From NCBI GenBank assembly GCA_009869945.1, contig WIXG01000135.1:62001-126000 (forward strand): a DNA stretch of 64,000 bases, given 5' to 3'. How positions within the stretch are numbered: the stretch's first letter is position 1; the number at the start of each line of letters is the position of its first letter. This DNA comes from Mesaphorura yosii. Taxonomy: Eukaryota > Arthropoda > Collembola > Poduromorpha > Tullbergiidae. The notes beneath the pieces are model-generated. The model worked only from the letters and a program-made list of their open reading frames with translations, was not told the origin of the DNA and searched no databases. Below, in pieces: positions 9,601-22,200 of the stretch. The translations under genes were made by a program, and so were the position numbers.

Positions 9601-11691
9601 GCCGGAATCAAGGAACAGACGCATCTCTTTCAAACATCTTTCGGTCATGCTGGTTGACACAGTTAGCAATGCCAACTTTGTCTTCAGAAACCGAAACTGC
9701 GTCAGAGTCAACGAACGATCATGAGAATAGCATCAAGAAAATTTGCTGCAAGCATGTTGCGTCGGCGTTTCAGGTCCTAGACAAGAGGACAAATCAGGAA
9801 GGCAAAAGTGATGACAAGTGTGATTTTGATGATGATACAAATGTTGCAAAAACATTCGCACTGATTTTCTTGCACACTGTTTGCAAATCAAGACATGAAT
9901 TGGGTGACCGACTGCCGCAAACATTTGTCAGTCAATTGTGGAGAGTTTGCATGTACGCTACGGATGAAGATTGGGATAATTGTGAGAGGTTGGCTCCGAG
10001 CGAACACACACGGCTCATGGCGAAAGACTTATTTGAAATGGCAAATCCAGAAGAGTTCTCTGCAATGAAAGATTCGTTGTTGGATGAAATGGTAGGCTCA
10101 ACGGAGTTCAGTAGCTTCACTCGTCGCATGCTTAATTAATTCGTATGAGAAATGTAATATTGCAAAAATGGCATTTAACATTTTCTTGTAAATATTAGCA
10201 AAATGCAGCCGACGAAAAAAACCAGGAAATCAAACTGAAGCCATTGGAACACATTTTGAATTGCTTGCTGGATTCAACACTGAAGAATTCAGAACAGAAA
10301 GACGATAGGCGAGAAATTCTTGATGGAGTTCTATGTTCAATGGTGAAATTAAGTCTTCGTTGGAACGGCTCGAATGAATGTTTGAGAAACATGGTGCTTC
10401 CTGTGCTCGAATTTCAAACAAAACTGCTAAAACGTAGAAACGTAAGTTTGACATAAATGCAACTGACACCGACAATTAGGTCGGTCTGCTCCTACCGGCT
10501 ACAATTACTGAAATTTCTGACATGCGTTCACTTTTCTTTGTTTTACTAGGCCATATGCAGTTCAACTTGCTCAGCGACTTGTCTTGCATCCATTACTTCG
10601 GTTCCATTACACGACATAATTGACACAAAGTTGTACCGTGAAATATTTTGCTGCTCGGCGGAGCTGTTGAATGCATTTACTATTCACAGACTGGATGTGT
10701 TATCATTCCGAATGCCGATTTATTTACAAGTAAGTCAGCACTTTTCGGTAATAATATATTTGGAGCAACAACAATTCCTTGTTTTTGTTCCTTGTCGCAA
10801 GGCGTTGTGTTTATGGCCTTTTGTTTTTTATTTTAGTGCTTTCAGTTTCTAATCGAAAGTGTAACGTCAAGAGCAAGCCAAGACAATAAATTAGCCGATG
10901 CCGAAATAACACACTTGAAGTACTGCGCACATGAAATGGAAAGGTACGTGATTTGTGCTCAATGCGTCAATTTTAACCCATGTTTAGACCGCAATTGCTG
11001 CTAGCGCTGCAAGTAAACTGCAATGCCATGAGTAATAGTAGTTTATGCCCATGGACTTGGTAATGAGAAAATAATTTATTTTTAATAACTATAATCAATT
11101 TCGCAATGCAGTTGCAGTTCATCTCACTTTTTAATAATCTTCATTTTTTACTTTCTGCTACAGGACTTGTCAATCAATGAAACTGAACGAGAAAGAATTT
11201 TCGAGAGTATCACCCTACTTTGTGGCAATCTTGATGAGAAAATTTGAGATGTTTGCTGTCTACCCTGCTGTGAAAGTAATTGTCTTGCTAAGACTTGATT
11301 TTGTTATCGTTTGTGTTTGTGCACCGCATTACCGGATAAATCAGTCCAACCGGTCTGCTGGTTGACGGTTGAATTGTTTTACAATTGATGAAGAGTAAGG
11401 CAGTATGATAACTAAGTCATCCTAGATTCATATCTTCACCTTCCGATCGGATCAGCCTTTGTGCAAATGCAGTGCAATGCTTCTGTTTAGTACTATGTCT
11501 AATCTTGAGCTCTTTTCTCTTTCTCTTCTTCACAGAATCCTCTGCTGAGTGGATGCTACAAATTGCTCGACCTCTGTGATACCTACGGGATAGCCCAGTT
11601 AAATTCAATGCTGACAGTCGGAGCAAGAGAGACATTCAAATCTATGTATGAGCTCTACAACAAATTTTATCGCTACAAAGGAAAAGTGTAA
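6670..11691 (+). CDS. URB2: Urb2/Npa2-type nucleolar ribosome-biogenesis protein, eleven exons
   Basis: This protein is predicted to act in early 60S pre-ribosome assembly (27S pre-rRNA processing) in the nucleolus. Exons are 6670-6751, 6826-7386, 7480-7673, 7763-8005, 8358-9320, 9480-10091, 10199-10441, 10550-10729, 10837-10943, 11164-11275 and 11536-11691. All are GT-AG with consistent phases and sum to 1151 codons including the stop. The protein begins with a short basic/acidic disordered tail (RRKSKSKR, then SRSDDDDSESKD) and continues as helical, HEAT-like sequence. The family signature is the C-terminal domain (about residues 890-1150), ending NPLLSGCYKLLDLCDTYG, a conserved FKSMYELYNKFYRYKGKV-like tail and the stop. 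This matches the Urb2 C-terminal domain as I know it (LL.G.Y.LLDLC, then F..LY..Y..YKGK). The central region is too diverged for me to align. A DNA-PKcs HEAT segment also contains a (L)ISGFYKLL motif and was considered, but the gene ends here. ATG at 6670 is used; an in-frame ATG 30 bases later is an alternative. Confidence 0.72.
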
Positions 11692-12346
11692 AAGAACCTA
11701 TTGACTGATTGATTGGTTATCGTTTTTGAAAGAAAAGATTTTATTTTGGACTGGAAATTGAATCTCGTTCATGTCCTGTACTTTATTTGCACTGGCGATG
11801 GGAGGAAGTCACTGTTTACTTCGACAAGACACGGCGTAATATTGCATTGCATTCTTCAAATCAATATTTACTTTACCCATTTGGGCGACTCGTTAAAATT
11901 TGCGGAATGCTATTCATGTAGCAAGACGCGGAGCGGGGCTGGTTTGCGAGGAGGGCCACGAGCGTTATGAGAGGCTATCGTTTTTAAGGCAAAAAATTCA
12001 TTGAAGATGATTCCCTGAAAGATCCGTCCCCGGAGTGAAAGGAATTAATTAGCCTGTAATTATTCGTACTGCATGCACAGCGAGCCTCATCGCATCGGTA
12101 ACCAATTTCATAAATCAGCATGGTGTATTCCTTAGGGGTGTTTTTGTGCGCTATGGCTTCTCGAACACTGGCGTGTTAATGAAATTTCTTGCACCCGGTT
12201 CGTGTTAATGCTCATGCATTGGGTAGCTAGCAAGAGATTGGGCATTGCGAATCAATGGCGATAATTGTCTTAAACCGGAGAAACCTGTTTTCTGGTCGTT
12301 CACCCATTCCAGGCATCAGTTGCGATTTCGTACTCATCCAAGCAAG
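11692..12346. other. Intergenic, Urb2-like gene to crystallin-like gene
   Basis: This holds the 3' UTR of the Urb2-like gene and the promoter/5' UTR of the secreted-protein gene. I saw no canonical AATAAA on the + strand here and no other gene. Confidence 0.5.
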
Positions 12347-13463
12347 ATGAACCCTCTCTTCGTACTCTTCGCATTCGCTTTTAGCGCCATCACGGTCGAA
12401 TCCAATTCGGTGATCACGATTTACAATCAAACATTTCAATACGGTAAGTGATTTCAGTGCTCGAAGACGTTCTGTCATGATTCGGGGTGACATCAGTGCA
12501 ATTTTGACGGTTCGCGAATTCCTGTTTGTGTTCAGGAGCGTTCAAGGCCGTCTCGGTGAGCGGGTGCACCAACCTCTCTCCAAAATGGCGCGACGAAACT
12601 TCTGCCGTGGATCTTCACGACACATGCTTCATTCTGTACTCGGAGCTGGACTGCCGTGGGAAGCGGGTGACACTTCAACCACACCATAAGAAGTACACTG
12701 ACAACTTGAACACGATTGGCTTTGGAGATGTTACGAAAGCAATTAGCGAATGCGGGTTCAAGAGTAAGTGCGCGTCTTTCACGGAGGCGGGCTGGAAGAT
12801 GCTCAATCTTTTAAGGCTTTGAAAATTGTCGGTTTCAGTTCGAACAGGATATCACCTGCTTCGGTCAGTGATGGACGGTTCCGTGATGTCGCTCGTGCCC
12901 ATGAAGGACGATTTCTTCGCCACTGTCATCATGCGGCCGTGGAACAAAAGCCCACGACAAGTGTGGAGCGTCGGAAGATACGTAAGCAAACAACGACATG
13001 AAGATCAGTGGACACATTCCACAGTGAGCATCCCGTAATTATGCATTTGATGCCATTGCAGGGTCCCCGAATCGGCATTAACTACGGCCTCCGTCCTTTG
13101 GATTACCACCACTACAACCCAGTCTCATACCAGACATTTGAGCCTCGTGTCGGAGGCGCGCCGTACATGCCTGAGAGATTCTACGACATAAAGCCGTTGC
13201 CGGGTGCAAAGTATTCTGTCAAAATCCTCCATTCCGATAAGTGTCTGGTGAACAGAGGGTAAGGAAATGAAGCATAGCTTCTGTGACTTTACTGGCAAAT
13301 TCATGACGGTCAAATTCCATGCAGGGTTGGAAAACCAGTTGGAAAGACGAACTGCGCCCCATGGTTGGCGAACCAGCAGTTCAACTTCATTCCAGTACAA
13401 GTTCGAGGCAATTCGACGGGGTTTGAAGTTCAGCCGGTCTATCCAATTCCAATACTGCTGTAA
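12347..13463 (+). CDS. Secreted beta/gamma-crystallin-like protein with ricin-B-like C-terminal segment
   Basis: The gene has five exons, 12347-12443, 12536-12763, 12839-12981, 13062-13258 and 13325-13463, all GT-AG and in phase. They give 267 residues with stop TAA at 13461-13463. Residues 1 to about 19 are a signal peptide (MNPLFVLFAFAFSAITVES). Residues about 22-105 read as two Greek-key motifs: ITIYNQTFQYGAFKAVSVSG, then CFILYSELDCRGKRVTL with the lY-x(4-5)-RGK pattern typical of beta/gamma-crystallins. Cysteines are plentiful, as expected for an extracellular protein. The canonical crystallin Ca2+ motif (N/D N/D x x S/T S) is not intact; the nearest match is WRDETS. The C-terminal half contains QVWSVG and a final KCLVNRGVGKPVGKTNCAPW followed by NQQFNF. 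These resemble ricin-B QxW repeats of a beta-trefoil lectin. Function is unknown; matrix, cuticular, immune or calcium-related roles are all possible. Domain calls are by pattern recognition. Confidence 0.7.
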
Positions 13464-13521
13464 ATCTTTAAAGTCAGAGATTAGATTAACTGTTTACAAA
13501 GCTCATTTTGCCTTTTGTTGG

Positions 13522-13527
13522 AATAAA
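13522..13527 (+). terminator. Poly(A) signal AATAAA, crystallin-like gene
   Basis: AATAAA lies 59 bases after the stop codon of the secreted-protein gene, on the same strand. Confidence 0.65.
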
Positions 13528-16083
13528 ATGCTCAAACACCGTTTACAGTTTACGATTTCCTTTCTTTTATGCCATGCAGCTCATACAGTCTAGAAAATTA
13601 CGGAGTGTCGTTTTATGGGCTTTAATGAACTGTGTTATTTCGTATGTGCTCACTGCTCTTGATTTTGGTTACATCGAGTCTTCGTCCAGTGTGAATCTAA
13701 ATCTAAACTGCATCTTCTCGCCTGTCCCATTTCTTGGCTGCTGGCTCCAGTTGAGTTTGTGAAGATGATATATAAACCACATGCGTGCATACGAAGTCGG
13801 ATTCTACGAGCTCTACTGCACTCGCCCTAGAGAAATGCACTGACGACATACAAAAATTCTCATTGATGATCGCAAGAAGACTGAGCAAACGTGGGGGGTT
13901 TCCCTTTCATCGTTAACGCACTGAGCACGTACCACGGCCACGACCACGGTTCTGAGTCCGTGAGTCTGTGCCATGGCATGTATCGTTTGTTATTGTGCTC
14001 CCTCGCCGCGAATCGTATCTTTTTAGTGCACTTCTTTCAGCCGGCCTCAGCAGTCTTGGTCGAGTGCTCGCAGTGATAAGACCGAACGTAAACACATCTC
14101 GTAAAGGTAGTGAAGCAGTTTCAGTTTATGGAATTGCTTCCGTGTTGTGTCTTCCAGAGAGTCCAGACTCTCCCCGACCAGCCATTAAGTGCAATACACC
14201 TATGTGGCTCGTGCCAGTTGCTCGAGAGGATTTGCAACAGGAACGCGGAAAACATCTGCCATTCCAGCCTGCCCAGTGCATTTTTGAACCAATGGACCAT
14301 AGCATTGAAACTTGAACCTGGAACAGAATCCGTTCATTTATAAGGTCAGAAATCTCCCCTCCTTACCGACAGACCTTTGCCCGGCGACACACGGCCTTGT
14401 TGCCCTGAGCCTTGTACCACGATATAAATCCAAAATCCAACCGCATGCGCACGCTGACGAGAAAGTAACTCGTGCACGGGCGCACTGTGTTTATGATCAC
14501 CCGTGATTATTGACTGGACACTATTGGACTGCTTTGCATATACTGCTGACCACATGAGAACCTCCAGTGTGGTGAACTGGATTGACAGTCCACACGTATC
14601 AACGGAGCCAATCTGCCCTTATTGCGTTGCGTGTATTCGTTGAGACATGGACATGGTCATGGATTATAAATTCTAACGGCATGCAGAGTCAACCCATACC
14701 ACGCCACGCCAATGCACAAGCAAATGTCAATGAGTACGAGTATCAGTTGACAGCCTAATTTAGTGCTGTGTTGGAATCAGGACATATTTTCAGGTTACCT
14801 GTGCATGGAACACGAAAACCAGTCGTAGTGTATCTGGCATGTTTTTCCAGAAATTACCCGTGTATGAAAGACAGCGATAAGAATTCCTGTGCGTCCGTCC
14901 GCGTCCACGTCCACGGGCAGTCAGAGTCACGACCCATATAAGGACAAGGCGACAAGACGTTATTAAAATGCCCAACTCATATCTCTTCGCGTCTCGCGAG
15001 AAACAACCGTCAGAAGAGTTGTTGTCAACTTGTTAACCAACGTCACTTGTCAAAAACGTCACGTACCGTGCCAGTCCATCGTCCAGTTCTAGTTCCAGAT
15101 GCTGATTGCTGATAATGGTTGCCAAAATTGTCATGATGCGAGACTACCACTGGCAGTTATCATCCATCTTGTAGTTTTCTTCATAAAATGTCAAGATCTA
15201 TTTAGTTTTCCACCAAGACAAGACGAGACACGACATTGAAGTGCTGAATCTGCAAAACTAAACTGCCTGGTAACTGCGCTTAATTTAACTGGATAAAAAA
15301 CGACGACTATGACTCATTCGGTTTTGTAATTGGAGGCACAAAGCCTTGTGAAGTGCAAGCATAGTTATCGAGTTAGCAGTGAATGACTCGTATGCTTTTT
15401 TGTTTGTTTACAAACGTAAAATCGCTTGCTTGTGTTTGTGGTGAATCACAGTGCGAAGGCCCACTCAGCTGATCATCGCTCTCATCTCGTCATTTTTACG
15501 CACTCAACAGCAAACACTAATTTGATTAAAACTAATTCAGCATCATCACAGCAGCTGCTACTACTTTGGCTGTTCGAGCTGAAACTGCTGCTTGTCTCAG
15601 ATTCTGAGTTAACAAGGGCAGAGACAAACAAGCAACATACAAACACTGTGAGATGTGTTGTGCTCCACCAGATAACAATGCAATGAAGTTATTAAACCAA
15701 TAATTGATACTTTACGTAATGGTTCAAGACTTTAATTGCTTCCTTGTGAGATTCTCTGCACTGCATTGAGCTGCGCTGCTACAGATTTCGCAATTTATTC
15801 ATCGTTGTGAACTGAAATTACATGCAGACGTGAGTAAATTAATCACTTACCAATTTGTAATCAAATTTCCTTCTATGTTTCAACTTCTGCGTTTGTTTTC
15901 TGTCCAAATGCTCACTCGCGTGCGCTGAAGTTTGACAAATTGAGATTGAGATCGGAAATCTCGACGAATGCATCTTGCATCTCGGCGTGCAATCTTGCGC
16001 CTCCTTGTTTTTTTGCCTTTGTTTCAACAATCACTTATTTAAATATTTAAATTGGTTTTTCTCTTTTTCCCATTTCCTTGCAG
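13528..16083. promoter_or_regulatory. Upstream region of the serine-rich gene; promoter and non-coding first exon expected
   Basis: No supported coding sequence. The strong splice acceptor at 16081-16083 requires at least one upstream 5'-UTR exon. It may lie in this interval or beyond it. TATA-like strings occur at 14423-14429 (TATAAAT) and 14937-14943 (TATAAGG) but nothing singles out either one. Open frames here are short and overlap on both strands without conserved character. Confidence 0.35.
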
Positions 16084-16259
16084 TTCGTCCGCCGTTCGCA
16101 ACTTGGAGATCAATTATCCTCATTATTGTATGAGCTGAATAGCTCAGACAAAACTGAAAATAAACTTCAGACAAGTCAAGATGGGGAGTAGAAGCAAATC
16201 GGAGACCGCTTGCGATGACGATGCTGATGCCGGTTCAATCTCATGGGAAGACTTTTTCG
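16084..16259 (+). CDS. Serine-rich protein of unknown function, first coding exon
   Basis: The exon is bounded by a strong pyrimidine tract and acceptor (TTTTTCCCATTTCCTTGCAG) and by the donor TTTTTCG|GTAAGC. Bases 16084-16180 are 5' UTR. The ATG at 16181 opens 26 codons plus one base: MGSRSKSETACDDDADAGSI, then SWEDFF. The exon ends in phase 1, which joins in frame to the exon starting at 58712 and completes a Gly codon. I do not recognise a family. The N-terminus is acidic with a small aromatic cluster (WEDFF), a composition often seen in short protein-docking motifs. Confidence 0.6.
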
Positions 16260-19200
16260 GTAAGCCCTAACAAACTCATCTTCAATTACTTATTCAAACA
16301 TCCATCAGCTCATCGCAGTGCAGTGCACGCACAAAGAGACGGATGAGTACGCGGTGCGGCGAATCTTTTTTCTTTTGTGCATTCAGGAACTGCATAACTG
16401 CAACTTCAAACTGCATAATGCACTTAATAACAGCAACAGCCACGCATTTTACATAAACATAAAGATTCACTAGCTTTCTTTCTTTATTCCAGAATTGAAT
16501 ATCTCTACTTTGTTAGGAAACCGATGCGGACCAGGCAGGCTTCCAAAATGAAATTTAATGATGTGATGGTACTTTGCTATTGTTACACGAGCAAGCGGGT
16601 CTTGTATCCTTTCCAAGATGTCAAAACCCGTTTCTTGTTGCGTTCCCAAGGCGTAAACTGTAACGAGGCACTTGCAACTCGCATTTTGTGTTGAAATGAG
16701 AATGAAAGAGCCAGCCGGTCGGAGTCTGAATCAGAGAGATTACAAGACAGCCAGCCGACAGGTACATTTGCACACGACGCATTTTCCATTGTCAGCCCTG
16801 TGAAGAGGTTTTCCAATATCATGGATTTTATTATTTGTATTCATACATTATACAATCTATACAGTCTTCGCCGCATTACTTTACGTCAGATGCAGCAAGC
16901 AAAGGGAGATAAATGGAAAACTTTTTCCTATTGTGTCTGCTCTTTATTTATTTGTTGTTAAAAGCCGAATGCGGCATCTCAAAATCTGAAAATTCTTATT
17001 CGCAGCCTTATCAATTTCGTATCTCAAAGCCTTTGACTTTTTCATATTGAACATTTCAGAGGCATGAATCTTAAAAACGAATATGAGCCGGATTCAAAAC
17101 TTTTATGCGCTAACATTGAACTTGAAGATGAGGACAGACACATTACGACTCACGAGTGCAGTCTGTGCAGTAAACTTTTTATTTATTTGCAACTGCAATG
17201 AAACCAGATCTAGCTTGCTCGCGTCCGTTTTTACTGATCTCGATTTCGGATCCGAGACTTGGCTTTTCTACCCGGCATAGAAGACAGCAGACCTCCTGCT
17301 GGTGCTACGCCGCGGTGCTTTCTCGCTCTATTTTTCTATCTTTACCATAGTGTAAAGATACCAAAGGAAGACACAAGAAGTTTATTCATTCGAAATCCGG
17401 AAACACGGAACAAGTTTATTTTTGTAAGGACAAAGCCTGAATTTCAGTTTCAAGTCCACCATGGAATGAGACTGCATAACTGAACATGGCATTGCTATCG
17501 CGTGACCGTTCCGTGATGAAACTCGCACAGCTCGTCAGCCGACTGATGAGTTTGAACTTGGTAATGAATAGAGTGACAGTCGACAGTTTTAAACATTCCA
17601 TGCCCATTACATAACACAGTCGAGCCAAAAACTGGCACGACACAGCATATGCACTCTTGTTCAACTCCCATCGCATGGCATGCAAAAACACTTCCGGGCC
17701 AATTACGCGTTACGCATTCTCTTGGTCTTCGATAAACAGCACGAGATAATTATCTCACTGTCATCTCGTGTCAAAGGTGGTAATTTTTAACAAGCCGATT
17801 TTCGTGTTGATTGTTGATAAGGGAAGTGTTTGCGTGCAGACCTGGCTAGTTCCTGGAGGTTAATCTAAATTACCGCAAATGATAAAAAGTGGAGTTTCAC
17901 TGGAGGCAGTTTCCGAATGACATTTGGCAAGTTTATGTAGTCTCCAGTTGCACGAAAGCATGCATTCGCAGCATGTGAGCAACGCTGAAAGCGGAAGAAC
18001 TGAAATGGGAAGTCTGCATCTGAAGACTGTATTCACAAACTTGAACTTGAATCGAGAAATGATGGGTAGCCTTTCCAACAAAAATCAATACGCTGCATAT
18101 TTTTAGCAAAGGGTGAAGAAGATTCCATAATGTAATGTGAATTCACCGTAAAAAGTGAAAAGGGAAAGTTTGTCGACCGAGATGTGTTCTCAACGGATGA
18201 GCATTCGATACGCCCGTATCCCATCTGATGCAATTATAAAATTTCAAGGGTAGTTCATATAAAATTCAATAAATGTCCAGTACACATTTATCAGCCAAAT
18301 TCGGCAATTAACGTACACTGTACGCATGTAGTGTAAATTAGATTAATGCGAATTTGTATGGTTTGTCAACAATTACCAGCAAGCAAGAGGAGTCTCAGCG
18401 TTCGTTCAACAGAGTGGGGCAGGGGAGAGATAATGGAAACAGTTGCTCATTCGGTTTTCAGTAATTATAAGTATAGAAAGTAATGACGAACGGGACCGCT
18501 TGCTTCAGGACGCGACTGCTTGAGAGGTGATCGAAAATGTGCTGCAACTTAGCGCCGTGACTGTTTGCTGCAGAACTTGAAATGGATTCGACTAATTTCC
18601 GTTCCCCAGGCCTGCAATTTCATTAATAGGAAGAGATTGTTTCAGCCTCAGCTTCCACCATCAACGTGTCCTTGTTCAAAATTCTCTCTTGTGTACCGTT
18701 TTTGTATGCATGCAGTTTCTAAATGATTTCCTTGATTTTTAAAATTGAAAATATCCTATCATTTTGTATGGTTTCGTCCCGAGTCTCGAAAGCGGCGGAC
18801 GATTTGATGACGGAGCCAAAGAGCTGAAGAAGCCGCCACCGTTGTCGTAATTCCCTTGTGAAGTATCAGACAAATAAAAACTTGAGCAGGCCTCAGCTGA
18901 ATAGATAAAATTACAAACTCAAACTTGAGCCTACGATCACACAAATACAAATCCCTGTTCATGGTTCATGCATGCAGTTCCATGGTTTTAATGATTCAGG
19001 ACTTTTGACAAGGCGAGGAGAAAGGAGCTGAGACGGGAGATGAACGTGAAACTCGTCAGTGAGGGCTGCTTTTTCAGGTTTCATATTCTGGTCTTGCATT
19101 TGGGTTTTTCTCCCCACATTTGCCATTTGTAGTCATAGTCGATCGTAATATTGTTCTTGCCATTAGGTTTCAGTGGGTTTTCATAGGAAGAAAGCCATAA

Positions 19201-22200
19201 ACTTCGTGAACGCACTCAGTTGGCTCGATGCACCGGGAAGTAGGTGCTGGGGTTTGGGGTATAAGCGGAGAATGCAGTTCCAGAATTATTTGACAGCGTC
19301 AACTTCAAATTACACCCACGTCTCGGCAGGCACGGTTCCACTTGCATTCATTTACACTTCTGTTGCATTATTTTCTCCAATTTTACCCCATCGTGATCAA
19401 GCTGCATTGCATTCTCTTCCATTATGTTGAATTGCATTCGGTGAAAATGACAATGGCACATGGCAGTGGCAGTGACTCTGCGAACCGAAGCTGGCGACAA
19501 ATAATTTAGCTTTGGCTCCCTACTGATGATTTGAAACTAATTCGAAGTAATGAAAGCTTGCAGTCGAATTCCATTCTAGATTGACGGCAAGAGCGAGAGT
19601 GGCCGAGTCGAAGTCCACTATACTTGATGACAGTTGCAGTTACTTCCATTTTTTTTGTAACCTGACGTCTGGGCCGCGTTTAACTTGCCGTCATTTGTCA
19701 GTGACATCGACACAAATCGATTTGTAAATCCTAATCCAACACGCTGATTGTTACAACACGTAACTTCCAAGAGCATGAGTTGTGAATTTACAAGCCGCCG
19801 TGTCCTGGTGCAATTGAATAGCAGCCCAATTTTGCAACTGGCAGGTATTTAATCCCTCCTTGACCTCAAAGCTAAGTCAATTCCTTGAGGCATGTCAGTG
19901 GGTGAAGCAACAGCAATAATTGAAAGTTCGGAACACAATTATTATGTAACCCACGGTGAGTGGAGATCTCTGGTACGGCTCCGCCTAGTATGGCGCAGCA
20001 GATCCCGAATTTTTGTTAACTAAAAATGGAAGCATAAGTGGGAAAGTTTTCTTCACTCTTCATTGGGGCGTTGCTATGGCTGCAGTGGGAAAGGGTTCCC
20101 ACTTCTGCTTTCAATTTGGGGTTAAGAAATTTTGTTGATCTGCTGCACCGTAAAGGCGCAGCCAGACCGGAGACCTCCACTCACCCTGATGTAACCTATT
20201 TGTAAATTGAAAGTAACCGAACGTAATAAATCGCAGTCACAAGGACTGTAACTGTAGTCACAGGTACAGCCCTTGGCAGCATTGCGCAGTAGCACAGTTG
20301 CACAGTGCAGTTGGTACTGGCCTTTCTTTACTAAGCGAAGTGCTTTGCTCTTTCGTGAAGTCGTAAAAATACGAAAGAATAGCAAAAGATGATTTTGTCT
20401 GTTTATGTGAATTTTGGAAAGACCAGCATAGAATGAGTTTTTGCCAAAATTTTTTAATATGCGTAGCAAATTTAGGCGGATTTTCTTAAGAAAACAGCTG
20501 GTTCCTCAGTTGTACTTGCTTAATACCACCTTGACCCCTACATTTTAGGGTACATTTGCTTCTCCAGTTCAGCATTGATTGAGTCGTGGGAAACCGTGAC
20601 TAATTGACTCTGGTATCTTGGCATATCTTCCAGCACATTTAGTAAATCCTATTCAATCTGCTGCATTACAAGCCGTAACTTAACGTAGCTACCGGGCGTG
20701 TGTAGTGATTAAGGAAAGCTATTACGACCGATTTTGCTTTGTGCTCATACTCACATGCACTTGATTAGCATTCAAAATTTGAATTTGGTTCGTGATGTCG
20801 TTTAATAAGATTTTCATGTTCATCTTCCTCATTGTTCAATGCGCATCTGCACCATTTGCTTACATCTTAATTCATTATCACCACCACATTGTCTTAATGC
20901 TCCCATAATCTTCTCCGTACCACGCATCATAAATTGATGAACCGGTACACAGCGCATCATTATTGCCATACTGCGATACAATAGCTGAGTGGGAATGATT
21001 GATTAAAGTTTCTTTCAGCGTAATTACCAGGCAGGAAGGTCATGAAGACTTTTCATTTCAGCGCTCTACAGCTATAGGGTTTCTTTGTTATTGTGTCGAT
21101 GTTTTGAAGCCAAAGTTTAATGATTGATTAAAGAAAATAATGTTGGTACAAGAGCGTTTGAGGGAACATGTGAGTCAGATACGCAAGCTAGTAAGCACGA
21201 ACACTCCACCGTGGAACAATAAAAGAAAGCTTGGCGCGTTGTCGTCCCGGTGAGTCTCGAACTGCAGCAAGTCTCTTTTTAATTTAGATTCATTTGATAA
21301 TTCGTCTGTAATAGAACAATGAGAATTCCTGCGCTGGTTAATTAAAGCTCAATTGCATTGCCTTTAGTTTCGTTTTTAACGGACGACCTTGAATTTCTCC
21401 CGAGTAATTATAGCCATGAACTTGTGCAGAAGCTTCATGTCATGTCATGCCAGAGGAATTTGTTTAATTGATATTCCTGCCGATAATCCAATGCGCTGCT
21501 GCTGTCTCTGCCACCACCGTCGAAGGTTTTTGCAAATGGATGAAGAAGGTGAAGGTCGCGTTGCAAAAAAGTGCAAGTAGTCTTCACATCCCAATGTAGG
21601 TACGTGCTCCTGTGCTGGTTCCATTGCACAAGGTTTAATTGAGGAAGAATGGTACATCGTATAATTCCACATTTCCTACCATCCGTGCTAACTGCATTGA
21701 AATGTGGAAACGAGAAGGTTTGAAGCCCCAGATCTTCGTAGCGATTATTTATGTAAGATGCAAGTTGAGACTGGAGATGACAATGCAATATGAAACTTTA
21801 CGTAACCAAATGCCGGGCCAGAAATGTGCCTAAACTGTTAATCATAAATAAGGAATGTGATCTCCTCAGCTGAACTCCTCACTAGTAAATTTTCATGTGG
21901 ACAAAATTCGTGCTGCATGAAGCACGTAAGATAATATTTTGAGGACGAGATGAGCCAGTGCCAGTAATCAATCAAACGAATCATGGAAAACTAAAGTAAG
22001 GGTTGGGCTCCCAACTCTGCTGAAAGGCTGTATGATGATCCAGATGATGAGAGTCTATTTTTTGTTCTCTTCCCTGCCACATTTTTTTACCAAGATCAGT
22101 TTCATCATTCCTTTCCACACTTTAATTACTATGCAAGCAGTCGCAAAAACTGCATCACAAAGTAATTCGCATCATTGTGCGGCGCAAGTGGAAAGGTTGA

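Noticed and set aside
11536..11691. LLSGCYKLL resembling a DNA-PKcs HEAT-repeat motif
   Set aside because: The gene stops about 40 residues later, and the tail fits the Urb2 C-terminal domain better; no kinase or FAT domain follows.
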